A DNA stretch of 20,328 bases from JBCCFK01 sp965262315 (GTDB lineage: Bacteria > Actinomycetota > Acidimicrobiia > Acidimicrobiales > UBA8592): NCBI GenBank assembly GCA_965262315.1, contig CBDHFJ010000054.1:1-20328 (forward strand). Direction: 5' to 3'. Positions within the stretch are counted from its first letter, which is position 1, and every line of letters starts with the position of its first letter. A model generated the notes under the pieces. The model saw only the letters and a list, made by a program, of their open reading frames with translations. It did not search any database and was not told the DNA's origin. A program made the translations under genes and the position numbers. Below, in pieces: positions 1 to 7,541 of this stretch.

Positions 1-4
1 CCAA

Positions 5-193
5 TCACCGGCGAGGCGAGTCGCGCAGGAACGAGCAGCCGACGAGGACAAGCCACAGCCCGAGACCGAGGCCGATGCCTTTCGGCACGAGATCGCTTCC
101 CCCCTCGACCAGCGCGCCAACCATCCCGCCAGCGAGCAACGCTCCGGCGAACGTGAACGAGAGGAATGCCTGGAAGTGCACCGATCCCATCAT
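5..193 (-). CDS. Small hypothetical membrane protein (62 aa)
   Basis: This short frame encodes 62 residues with two hydrophobic stretches, at about residues 8-31 and 40-55, separated by a short polar loop (EGGSDLVPK), and ends in a basic tail (RDSPRR). That pattern suggests a two-helix inner-membrane protein. I chose the tandem ATG at 193/190 because the hydrophobic part begins right after it; the frame stays open to 460, but that extension is Arg/Ser/Thr-rich, unlike a real protein, and would overlap the toxin gene. No clear ribosome binding site or TANNNT box lies upstream. It follows the toxin gene on the same strand after a 235-base spacer. The family is not recognised, and the frame could be a decayed gene. 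Confidence 0.4.
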   Translation of the reverse strand: MMGSVHFQAFLSFTFAGALLAGGMVGALVEGGSDLVPKGIGLGLGLWLVLVGCSFLRDSPRR

Positions 194-221
194 CCCACGG
201 CGGTTTGTCGCTGTCGCCAGG

Positions 222-350
222 CACTGGACCTGGTCAGTGGTCACGCAGTGACCACCAAGTGACTCGGCGGCAGAGCCGCGTTCAGGGCTCGTCTTCGTTC
301 GGTCGGTCCGCCAACGCATCGTGACCGGCGAGGCTCGCGATGCTTCGCGA
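222..350. repeat. Hairpin-rich spacer downstream of the toxin gene
   Basis: The 235-base spacer 194-428 has no convincing gene but several inverted repeats. CACTG 222-226 pairs with CAGTG 235-239. GTGGTCAC 237-244 pairs perfectly with GTGACCAC 248-255 around a GCA loop. GCGGC 267-271 pairs with GCCGC 275-279 around AGA, and TCGCGA occurs at 335-340 and 345-350 around TGCT. The first two hairpins share bases 237-239, so they are mutually exclusive. The cluster could terminate the toxin-antitoxin transcript or be an operator for the small membrane gene; the sequence does not decide. Confidence 0.45.
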
Positions 351-428
351 TGTGGAGTGCTCGCTGCCAGTCCGCCACGACGACCAGCATGGGTGTACCG
401 CTCGATGCGTCGCTTGAGTCCGGCGCCG

Positions 429-740
429 TCAGCAGTCGGCCATGGCGGTGAGGGCCTCACACAACGCTGATCGGCCGTCGGGGCCCAGCGCTCCCAGGCG
501 GAGGGTGAGGACCGACTTCGGGATCGCGGTCAGGTTGTCGAAGCTGGCGACGCTGTCGTGGTCGAGCCCGTGATCGGGTCCGACAGGGATGCACGTCGGG
601 ATGTTCCTGATGGTGCTCGTCACGGGGGCCACCACCACGTTGTTCAGCACGGGTATGACCTCGTTGCGCGAGACGATGAGGACCGGTCGGCGCTTCTGGT
701 TGGGTGGCTCCATGAGCCACAGTTCACCCTGGGCTACCAC
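429..740 (-). CDS. MazF/PemK-family mRNA interferase toxin
   Basis: Predicted sequence-specific endoribonuclease of the MazF/PemK fold, 103 aa, typical for the family. Recognisable features are the N-terminal GELW strand, the KRRPVLIVS strand carrying the conserved Arg-Pro, the APVTST strand with the conserved Thr/Ser, and the SVASFDNLTAIPKS segment that matches the conserved C-terminal region of MazF toxins. Translation starts at GTG 740-738, inside the last codons of the antitoxin gene (stop TAG at 736-734), a 7-base overlap implying translational coupling. The upstream ribbon-helix-helix gene is its likely antitoxin. Nothing is truncated. The toxin should be active only when free of antitoxin; the cleavage site cannot be read from sequence. 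Confidence 0.88.
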   Translation of the reverse strand: MVAQGELWLMEPPNQKRRPVLIVSRNEVIPVLNNVVVAPVTSTIRNIPTCIPVGPDHGLDHDSVASFDNLTAIPKSVLTLRLGALGPDGRSALCEALTAMADC

Positions 741-985
741 GGCTCGGCTTCGGTGAGCGCGATCGCATTGGCCATGGCCAGGTCGTCGTCCTCAGAGGTC
801 TGGGGCCGGGTCCGATACGACTCGGCGATCGCCTCGCCCACACGAGCGCGCCGCACCGCGTCAGCGAGGTGCTCGACCCCCTTGCGGATCACCGCCGACC
901 TCGTCTCGCCCACCCCCGCTTCGACCAGTTCGTCGATCATCGCCAGCTCGTCCTCGCTGAATCTGGTGGGAATCGGTGTCGTCAT
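734..985 (-). CDS. Ribbon-helix-helix antitoxin (MazE-like)
   Basis: An 83-aa protein with an N-terminal ribbon-helix-helix pattern (about residues 4-45: PTRFSEDELAMIDELVEAG, then GETRSAVIRKGVEHLADAV) and an acidic C-terminus rich in Glu/Asp ending in EAEPW. This is the usual layout of antitoxins that dimerise on operator DNA through the N-terminus and wrap the toxin with a flexible C-terminus. It lies directly upstream of, and overlaps, the MazF-like gene. A -10 box TATACT (998-993) sits 7 bases before the ATG, and the inverted repeat GAACGT-N8-ACGTTC (1001-1020) overlaps the promoter, which fits autorepression. Assignment to MazE-type rather than another RHH class rests on the partner. Confidence 0.82.
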   Translation of the reverse strand: MTTPIPTRFSEDELAMIDELVEAGVGETRSAVIRKGVEHLADAVRRARVGEAIAESYRTRPQTSEDDDLAMANAIALTEAEPW

Positions 986-1022
986 ACGCTGGAGTATACG
1001 GAACGTACGACGAGACGTTCAG
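986..1022 (-). promoter_or_regulatory. Promoter and candidate autoregulatory operator of the toxin-antitoxin pair
   Basis: On the minus strand, CTGAAC (1022-1017, 3 of 6 to the -35 consensus) is followed after 18 bases by TATACT (998-993) and, 7 bases later, by the antitoxin ATG at 985. Transcription would start at or next to the ATG, giving a leaderless message. A perfect inverted repeat, GAACGT at 1001-1006 and ACGTTC at 1015-1020, covers the spacer and -35 region, where a bound RHH dimer would block RNA polymerase. The neighbouring gene ends at 1019, so the promoter sits immediately after its stop codon. Confidence 0.6.
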
Positions 1023-1921
1023 CGCGGCTCGGTTGGCCGGTGAACGCGGGCCGGCGCCGGAACGGCGTCGCCGTCGATCAGTGACAGCTCCCAGCGAAAT
1101 GCCTGCCGGTGGCGCGGTCCTATGGTCAGGAGGTACGTCGCTCCGGGCTCGGACGGGAGGTCGATTCGAGTGGTCGGCTCGTCCGGGCGCCAGCTGATCG
1201 TCGCGTGGTGGTCGCCATGGTGGAGCGGGAGCCATTCGACGGGACGCCTGAGGTGGACCGAGACCTCGTCCAGAGACGAGCGTACGACGACGTCGCGCCG
1301 CCGGTACTCGTCGTAGTCGCGGGGGAAGCCGATGGCGGCGACCAAGATCCCCGCTACCCCCGGTGGTCGGGCGGCCAGCATGTCGTCGCCGAGGGCAGCG
1401 GTCTTCTTCGGCAGCCGCAGGATTATCGGCTGCTCGTTGAGATCCAAGGGAGTGTCGTACGCATCGGCCCAGGCGTCGATGGTGTCGGCCCAGCGAGCGC
1501 GAGTCCGTGGGCGAGATAGCGCGGACATCCGGATCGGCTCGACCGTGCCGTCGACGAGGTCGAGCACGACCCCGGGAACGGGGCCGCCCCGTCCCCAAGG
1601 GACGTCATCCAGGCGCGAACGCACCACAGCGGCGCGTGGGACGCGGCGCGGCCTGAGTCGGAAGCCGGTGCGCAGTTCATCGACGTCGAGTTCAGTCATC
1701 GACGCGATCGACGGTACGACCGGGGCGAGAAAGACCGAAGCTGTGATCAGTCCGACGCCGAGGGAGCCCTCGCTCAAGGACGGCAGGAGGCCGAAGGTCG
1801 CAAGCCCAAGAAGCAGCGGGGGCTCCAGGGAGTACCCGGCGAGCCAACCCACCGGGTCGCGACGCAGTCGCCGAGGCACATGATCAGGCACCCCCCCGAG
1901 CGTACGGGTCGGGGAGGTCAC
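1019..1921 (-). CDS. Hypothetical two-TM protein with PH-like region
   Basis: A 300-aa protein, not confidently recognised. Residues about 28-75 are hydrophobic and can form two membrane helices (GLATFGLLPSL and a segment from LGVGLITASVF to IASM). A cytosolic part follows with alternating strands (RVPRAAVVRS, GVVLDLVDGTVEPIRM) ending in a helix, which recalls bacterial PH domains. The C-terminal 130 residues are a second beta-rich region with a His/Asp patch (PLHHGDHHATISW). The first available start is GTG 1921; another GTG at 1891 follows a run of seven G on the coding strand, so the N-terminus is uncertain. It ends just before the toxin-antitoxin promoter. Coding appearance is good, but function cannot be assigned. 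Confidence 0.7.
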   Translation of the reverse strand: MTSPTRTLGGVPDHVPRRLRRDPVGWLAGYSLEPPLLLGLATFGLLPSLSEGSLGVGLITASVFLAPVVPSIASMTELDVDELRTGFRLRPRRVPRAAVVRSRLDDVPWGRGGPVPGVVLDLVDGTVEPIRMSALSRPRTRARWADTIDAWADAYDTPLDLNEQPIILRLPKKTAALGDDMLAARPPGVAGILVAAIGFPRDYDEYRRRDVVVRSSLDEVSVHLRRPVEWLPLHHGDHHATISWRPDEPTTRIDLPSEPGATYLLTIGPRHRQAFRWELSLIDGDAVPAPARVHRPTEPR

Positions 1922-2070
1922 GCCTGGCCGAGCATCTTCGAACTGGTGTGACGACGCATCGCTGACCGGCCTCGGAGTTCAGGGATTCGGGGGGTCGTCG
2001 GACGTGTCGTAGACGGGCCACGGAAGCGGAGACGGGTGGGCTGGGTCGGTCTGGAGACTCTCTTCGTTTT

Positions 2071-3438
2071 GTGCCTCTGACCAGGGAAGAGTGTCACACC
2101 CCGTCAGTAGGTTGGAGGCATGGCGTTGGCGGAGGTGGCTCCGATTTCGGGGGCGAGGGAAGCGGCTTGCGACGGGACATCGATGCCGCGTTTGCGACGT
2201 TGACGGCGGCCATCGCCGATGTCCGGTCGGCCCTGGACACGCTGGACGGCGTGGGCCTGGGCGAGGCCTCCAGGGACCTGGTGGTCGCTCGGTCACAGCT
2301 GGAGTCGGTCGAGCTCGAGGCGGTCGGTCGGTACCGGGATTCGCTGGACTGGGCGGCCGACGGGTACAAGTCACCCACCGCGTGGATGCGAGCGATGTGT
2401 CGGCTACCGAAGGGGGCTGCGGGCAAGCGGTTGGCGCTGGCCCGCAAGCTCAAGTCGATGCCGCTCACCACCGCATCGTTCGCCGACGGCCGGATCACCA
2501 TCGATCACGTCGACCGGCTGGGCAAGGCCGTCACCAGGCGCCCCGAGCACTTCGGCGATGCCGAACAGCTCCTGGTGCAGAACGCCGAGCGCCTCCCGTT
2601 CGGTGACTTCTGCAAGACCGTCGACCGTTTCGAGGAGCTCACCGACCCGGATCCTCAGCCGGACCCCGACCCCACGATGGCCAAGCGCAAGCTGCACTCG
2701 TCGCGACTGCTGGACGGCATGGGTCGCGTCGACGCCTGGATGGACAAGGTCGGCTACACCGCGTTCGACACCGAACTGCGACGCCTCGAACAGCAGCTGT
2801 TCGACGAGGACTGGGCCGCGGCCAAGGCCGAGCACGGCGACGATGTCTCGCTCGACAAGCTGACGCGCACACCCGAGCAGCGTCGAGCCGACGCCCTCGC
2901 GCTCATGGCCGAGCGATCGGCGTCCACGCCAGCCGATGCCAAGGCCCCCAGGCCGCTGGTGATCGTGCACATGGATTGGGACACCTTCCAGCGGGCGCTC
3001 GACGGCGAGTTCGACCTGCCGGTCGATCCTTTCGACCCCACCTCACCGGTGCTGTGCGAGCTGGACGACGGCACACCGATCTCGCCCACGCATGCGGTGA
3101 GGTTGGCCCTGCGGGGCCACGTCCGCCGCCTGGTGCTGGATGCCCCGAAGGTCAAGATCGAGTATGGCCGCAAGGCCCGGCTGGCCACCGGCGTGCTCCG
3201 CGAGCTCATCCAGGTCCGGGATCGCCACTGCACGGGGCCCGGCTGCGACACGCCCGCCGCACAGTGTGAGATCGACCATCTCACCGAGTGGCAGGACGAC
3301 GGCGAGACCAACGCCTGCGACCTCGACTGCAAATGCAAGTGGCACCACCGCTGGAAACACCGATTCCACATCGCCCGTGATCCCGCCACCGGTGTGACCA
3401 CCTGGCATCGGACCACCAAACCGCCGCCGGTCATCTGA
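2071..3438 (+). CDS. DUF222 / HNH endonuclease-type protein (13E12 family), uncertain 5' end
   Basis: The protein has an N-terminal helical DUF222-type region (about residues 35-330, counted from GTG 2071) and a C-terminal HNH nuclease motif (about 384-440): CTGPGC, then CEIDH, a conserved Asn, and WHHRWKH, with paired cysteines for structural zinc. This is the layout of actinobacterial 13E12-repeat proteins, found in many copies per genome; their biological role is poorly known. The span given is the whole open frame from its first start codon. A better-supported start, ATG 2120 behind TAGGTT, is in another frame and joins this one only if one base is added near the GGGGG at 2149-2153. An in-frame alternative is TTG 2167, with GAGGGA upstream. 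HNH residues appear intact. Confidence 0.8.
   Translation: MPLTREECHTPSVGWRHGVGGGGSDFGGEGSGLRRDIDAAFATLTAAIADVRSALDTLDGVGLGEASRDLVVARSQLESVELEAVGRYRDSLDWAADGYKSPTAWMRAMCRLPKGAAGKRLALARKLKSMPLTTASFADGRITIDHVDRLGKAVTRRPEHFGDAEQLLVQNAERLPFGDFCKTVDRFEELTDPDPQPDPDPTMAKRKLHSSRLLDGMGRVDAWMDKVGYTAFDTELRRLEQQLFDEDWAAAKAEHGDDVSLDKLTRTPEQRRADALALMAERSASTPADAKAPRPLVIVHMDWDTFQRALDGEFDLPVDPFDPTSPVLCELDDGTPISPTHAVRLALRGHVRRLVLDAPKVKIEYGRKARLATGVLRELIQVRDRHCTGPGCDTPAAQCEIDHLTEWQDDGETNACDLDCKCKWHHRWKHRFHIARDPATGVTTWHRTTKPPPVI
2108..2122 (+). promoter_or_regulatory. Leaderless-type promoter for the DUF222/HNH gene
   Basis: TAGGTT at 2108-2113 lies exactly 6 bases before ATG 2120, the same spacing seen at other starts in this window. 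The GGAGG between box and ATG could also read as a ribosome binding site, though it is very close. The ATG is in a different frame from the DUF222 coding sequence, which makes this site the key evidence for a frame conflict there. Confidence 0.55.
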
Positions 3439-3490
3439 GGGGCAGCGCAACCGACACCACTGGGCCGCTCGAGCCCCTTCGCGTCCATTG

Positions 3491-3508
3491 CCGGGTGAAC
3501 CTGCCCGG
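3491..3508 (+). terminator. Weak hairpin after the DUF222 gene
   Basis: CCGGG (3491-3495) pairs with CCCGG (3504-3508) around an 8-base loop, 53 bases past the DUF222 stop codon. There is no T-tract. It could be a terminator of the GC-rich actinobacterial type, but the stem is short. Confidence 0.25.
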
Positions 3509-3533
3509 TCGGCCCACGCACGCCTCATCTCGG

Positions 3534-3549
3534 ATCGGCCGTGGCCGAT
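3534..3549 (+). promoter_or_regulatory. Palindrome just upstream of the small Cys/His gene
   Basis: ATCGGCC (3534-3540) and GGCCGAT (3543-3549) form a 7-bp inverted repeat around GT, ending 8 bases before ATG 3558. The only purine-rich candidate for ribosome binding (GATGGGT) overlaps its 3' arm. It could be a repressor site or an RNA hairpin that limits translation. No TANNNT box is seen for this gene. Confidence 0.35.
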
Positions 3550-3557
3550 GGGTCTGC

Positions 3558-3806
3558 ATGGCGACACCGACCAAGACCTCTGCAGCCACGAAGACGTGGA
3601 CCAGCCGAGCCGTCAGCCGCCTCGTCGAACCGGGCAACTGGGCCGAATGCGCACTGTGCGAGGAGATCATCAAGTTCCGCGCCCGTGAGCGTCGCACCCA
3701 GGTCATCTGCAACGTCTACGTCGACAACAAGTGGGACCGGGTGGAGCACTACCACCCCGACTGCTACCAGGCGGCCGACGAGCCCTACGGCGAACCCGCC
3801 GACTGA
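3558..3806 (+). CDS. Small conserved-looking Cys/His protein (82 aa)
   Basis: An 82-residue protein with a basic Thr/Ser/Ala-rich N-terminus (about residues 1-27) and a compact C-terminal region holding CALC (C-x2-C) and, about 34 residues later, HYHPDC (H-x2-C). This CxxC...HxxC arrangement is a typical single zinc site, resembling small treble-clef or PARP/LIM-type fingers. The segment between (KFRARERRTQVICNVYVDNKW) is strand-like and well ordered. I chose ATG 3558 because the upstream extension to 3495 is low-quality and includes the palindrome. The gene sits between the DUF222 gene and a methyltransferase on the same strand. I do not know its function; zinc binding is inferred from residue spacing. 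Confidence 0.65.
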   Translation: MATPTKTSAATKTWTSRAVSRLVEPGNWAECALCEEIIKFRARERRTQVICNVYVDNKWDRVEHYHPDCYQAADEPYGEPAD

Positions 3807-3889
3807 CTCCATCCACGATCGCAGCGTCGCGCGCCGCGCCGCTGTTCGTCCCTCGTCGCGGCCCTCTGCCTGTAGGACAATGCGTGGCC

Positions 3890-4510
3890 ATGGGAGATGA
3901 CGGCTTCCTCGACCGGGCCTACGACGAAGGCACCAGCGCACAGACACACGACCTGTACGCAGACTGGGCCGACACCTACGACGCCGAGCTGACCGACCAC
4001 GGCTATGCGATGCCGGCGCGGGTCGCAGCAACGGTCGCCGATCTCGGCGTCGCCGCCACGGCGCAGATCGTGGACCTCGGCTGTGGCACGGGCCTGTCGG
4101 GGCTTGCCCTCCAACAACGGGGGTTCAGCGCGGTCGATGGCTGCGACTACTCGGGTGAGATGCTCGACGTCGCCGAGGCCACCGGCGCCTACGGGGTGCT
4201 GGAGGAGGTCGACCTCAACGCGGCCCCGATCCCGTACGGCACCGACACCTACGACGTGGCCACCATCGTGGGGGTCTTCGGCTTCGGGCACGTGGAGCCC
4301 CCCGCCCTGGACGAGGCGATCCGGATCGTGCGGCCGGGCGGACACATCGTCATCGGCGTCAACGAGAAGTTCTGGGACGGCAGCGACCTCGCCGCACGGA
4401 TCGACCGCACGGCCGCCGAGGGGCGGGTGACAGGCGTGGCCACGCAGAAGGGCGACCACATCCCCGGCTACGGCGTGGCCGGCTGGGTCATCTCCATGAC
4501 GGTCGCCTGA
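3890..4510 (+). CDS. Class I SAM-dependent methyltransferase
   Basis: A 206-aa protein with a Rossmann-type methyltransferase fold. Motif I is VDLGCGTGLSG (residues 61-71), the glycine-rich SAM site; motif II contains DGCDYSGEML with the acidic residue that would hold the ribose. A post-I acidic strand (YDVATIVGVFGF) and the LDEAIRIVRPGGHIVIGVNE segment correspond to motifs III-IV. The N-terminus (LYADWADTYDAEL) is the usual cap helix of small-molecule methyltransferases. The substrate is unknown. ATG 3890 and GTG 3884 are both possible starts; TAGGAC at 3873-3878 is a poor -10 candidate 5 bases before the GTG. Its 3' end converges with ettA, leaving 15 bases between stop codons. Confidence 0.85.
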   Translation: MGDDGFLDRAYDEGTSAQTHDLYADWADTYDAELTDHGYAMPARVAATVADLGVAATAQIVDLGCGTGLSGLALQQRGFSAVDGCDYSGEMLDVAEATGAYGVLEEVDLNAAPIPYGTDTYDVATIVGVFGFGHVEPPALDEAIRIVRPGGHIVIGVNEKFWDGSDLAARIDRTAAEGRVTGVATQKGDHIPGYGVAGWVISMTVA

Positions 4511-4515
4511 GCGAC
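4502..4515. terminator. Short hairpin between convergent methyltransferase and ettA
   Basis: GTCGC (4502-4506) pairs with GCGAC (4511-4515) around CTGA, which contains the methyltransferase stop codon. The stem is only 5 bp with no T-tract, so a terminator role is weakly supported. It lies in the 15-base spacer zone between the convergent genes. Confidence 0.25.
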
Positions 4516-4525
4516 GCCCTCAGCC

Positions 4526-6199
<1,674 letters not shown>

Positions 6200-6207
6200 G
6201 GGGCGCG

Positions 6208-6217
6208 AGGGTAGTGG
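6208..6217. promoter_or_regulatory. Overlapping divergent -10 boxes of ettA and the YjbR-like gene
   Basis: Minus-strand TACCCT (6213-6208) is 8 bases from the ettA ATG. Plus-strand TAGTGG (6212-6217) is 7 bases from ATG 6225 of the YjbR-like gene, though its last base is G rather than T. The two boxes share the TA step at 6212-6213, so polymerase could not occupy both at once. Confidence 0.5.
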
Positions 6218-6224
6218 GATGGGG

Positions 6225-6587
6225 ATGACATTCGATGACTGCGTGCGGCTGACGGCGGACCTTCCCGAGATCGAGGTGTCGACCTCGTACGGCACGCCGT
6301 CGCTGAAGGTGAAGGGCAAGAGCTTCTGCCGGATGTGGAGCCAGCGCGAGCACGACCGCGACGACGTCCACGACACCGAGGTCCTGGTGGTCTTCTGCGA
6401 GGCCGAGGAGAAGGAGACGCTCATCGAGTCGAGCTCCGGCGCGTTCTTCGAGACCCCGCACTACGAGGGCTACGGCGCCCACCTCATCCGCCTCGCGGAC
6501 GTCACCGAAGACGCCCTGACCGACGCGCTGGAGCACTCCTACCGCCTCAAGGCGCCGAAGAAGATCCTGAAGCAGCTCGACGCTTAG
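6225..6587 (+). CDS. YjbR/MmcQ-family protein
   Basis: A 120-aa protein matching the small YjbR/MmcQ (CyaY-like fold) family. Features are the N-terminal MTFDDCVRLTADLPEIE helix, STSYGTPSLKVKGKSFC with its conserved glycine-aromatic turn, a short hydrophobic strand (EVLVVFC), a helix (EEKETLIES), FFETPHYEGYGAHLIRL, and the C-terminal LTDALEHSYRLKAPKKILKQL helix. Family members are thought to bind DNA or small ligands, but no reaction is established. The start at ATG 6225 follows overlapping promoter elements shared with ettA; ATG 6219 is an alternative. A hairpin-rich spacer follows it. Confidence 0.82.
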   Translation: MTFDDCVRLTADLPEIEVSTSYGTPSLKVKGKSFCRMWSQREHDRDDVHDTEVLVVFCEAEEKETLIESSSGAFFETPHYEGYGAHLIRLADVTEDALTDALEHSYRLKAPKKILKQLDA

Positions 6588-6633
6588 GGCGTGAGCGGAT
6601 TGGGCGGTCGCAGAGCAGTGGGGAGCAGCGGTA

Positions 6634-6925
6634 GCTCGATCCGGCTTCGCCGGTCGAGCGGAACGGCGCTTGCGCTCAGCAGAGGGCGCAGAGCCGCCCC
6701 CCAGGGCGGCGAACGACCGATTGCGAGGAAAACAGTGGCGGGGAGGAAGGCGCCCGATCCTTCCTCCCCGCAACGCTGCTCGGGTGAAACCCGAGTGCGT
6801 CTCGTCTGGACCCCTGGCCGAACCGTCTGGGAGGAGGGGTGAATCCCCAGAGTGACGGTCCGGAACGCATTGCCACACGAGCTGTGTTGTTGAAGATCAC
6901 AGTAGGGACCGCGCCCCGCTCGGGG
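6634..6925. other. Gene-free region with a series of strong hairpins (6588-6971)
   Basis: The 384 bases 6588-6971 have no convincing gene. They hold, in order: GCTCGA 6634-6639 with CCGGC/GCCGG inside and TCGAGC 6654-6659; GCCGCCC 6693-6699 with GGGCGGC 6704-6710 around CCCA; a perfect 13-bp stem, 6738-6750 with 6759-6771, around an 8-base loop; CTCGGGT 6779-6785 with ACCCGAG 6789-6795 around GAA; ACCGTC 6822-6827 with GACGGT 6854-6859, enclosing GGGG/CCCC (6836-6839/6845-6848); and CCCC/GGGG 6914-6917/6922-6925. The density is far above a single terminator. It could be a structured RNA, a long 3' or 5' leader, or a mobile palindromic repeat. The strand is not determined. Confidence 0.55.
6738..6771. 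terminator. 13-bp perfect hairpin downstream of the YjbR-like gene
   Basis: Bases 6738-6750 are perfectly complementary to 6759-6771; the stem is purine-rich on one side (GGGGAGGAAGG) with loop CGCCCGAT. It is the strongest stem in the window and lies 151 bases past the upstream stop codon, with no T-tract. It may act as a terminator, or as the core of the larger structured element around it. Confidence 0.5.
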
Positions 6926-6971
6926 AATGGGCGAAACCACGCAGCGAGCGGTGGGTCATTGGGACCACGGG

Positions 6972-7535
6972 GTGACCGCGCAACGTGAGCGGCGATGCCA
7001 ACATGAGGTGGTGCGGTGGTGCGCGTTCGTGCTGGCAGCGGTGTTGACGGTCGCATCGTGCGGTGGCGGCTCTGGCCAGCTCGTGGGGCCGGGCGTCTCG
7101 TCGCAGTCGTTGACGTCGGCGGATGGTGACCTCTCCGAGTGCCCGACGGTCGAGCCTGCCAGCGGGCCGTCGAGCTCAGTCGACCTCTCAGTCGTCGGGA
7201 CGACCGGGCCCCGTGGGGAGTTCGCAGTCGAGGTCACCAACGCGTCGGATGCCGAGGTCATCGTCAGCCGAGAGCGCTACGCGCTGTTGGCAGCTCCCGG
7301 CGCGGCTCGGGCGTCGACCCGTCCGCCAGATTGGGAGATCGCCACGGACAACCTCCCGGATGACCTCCAACCGGGGCAGACCACGACCGTCTTCGCCTCG
7401 GTCACGGAGACACCGTGTGGTTCTGGCGAACTGTCTCAGGGCACGTACGACATCGTCGCCGTCGTCCTGGTTCGCCACCCCGCGGCGGGAACCAACGAGC
7501 GCCTGACGGTCCGAGCAACCTACGAGGTCGACTGA
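6972..7535 (+). CDS. Putative secreted lipoprotein
   Basis: The N-terminus has a basic segment, a hydrophobic core (CAFVLAAVLT) and a lipobox VASC followed by GGGSG, so the protein is probably lipidated at that Cys (residue 30 from GTG 6972) and anchored outside the membrane. The mature part has a disordered start, then a beta-strand-rich domain (VDLSVVGTTG, GEFAVEVTNAS, EVIVSRERYALL, GTYDIVAVVLV, RLTVRATYEV) resembling an Ig-like sandwich, with two cysteines that could pair (ECPT and ETPCG). Starts at ATG 6927, GTG 6972, GTG 7008 and GTG 7011 are all in frame; 7011 would give the shortest normal signal peptide. Family not recognised. It converges with the DUF885 gene, with 6 bases between stops. 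Confidence 0.72.
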   Translation: MTAQRERRCQHEVVRWCAFVLAAVLTVASCGGGSGQLVGPGVSSQSLTSADGDLSECPTVEPASGPSSSVDLSVVGTTGPRGEFAVEVTNASDAEVIVSRERYALLAAPGAARASTRPPDWEIATDNLPDDLQPGQTTTVFASVTETPCGSGELSQGTYDIVAVVLVRHPAAGTNERLTVRATYEVD

Positions 7536-7541
7536 GCTGAC

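Noticed and set aside
558..1043. Plus-strand frame antisense to the toxin-antitoxin genes
   Set aside because: It is a shadow; the minus-strand MazF and RHH proteins have clear family features.
2071..3438. DUF222/HNH protein as part of a mobile intron or prophage
   Set aside because: HNH motifs occur in such elements, and 13E12 repeats can serve as phage attachment sites in mycobacteria, but no flanking repeats, integrase or intron structure is visible here.
3873..3878. TAGGAC as a -10 box of the methyltransferase
   Set aside because: The last base is C and the distance to GTG 3884 is 5, outside the 6-8 range seen at other genes; not counted in the promoter set.
6584..7056. Two minus-strand frames across the hairpin region
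   Set aside because: Their products are Arg/Pro/Ser-rich with no motif, and they are interrupted by palindromes; the hairpin explanation fits better.
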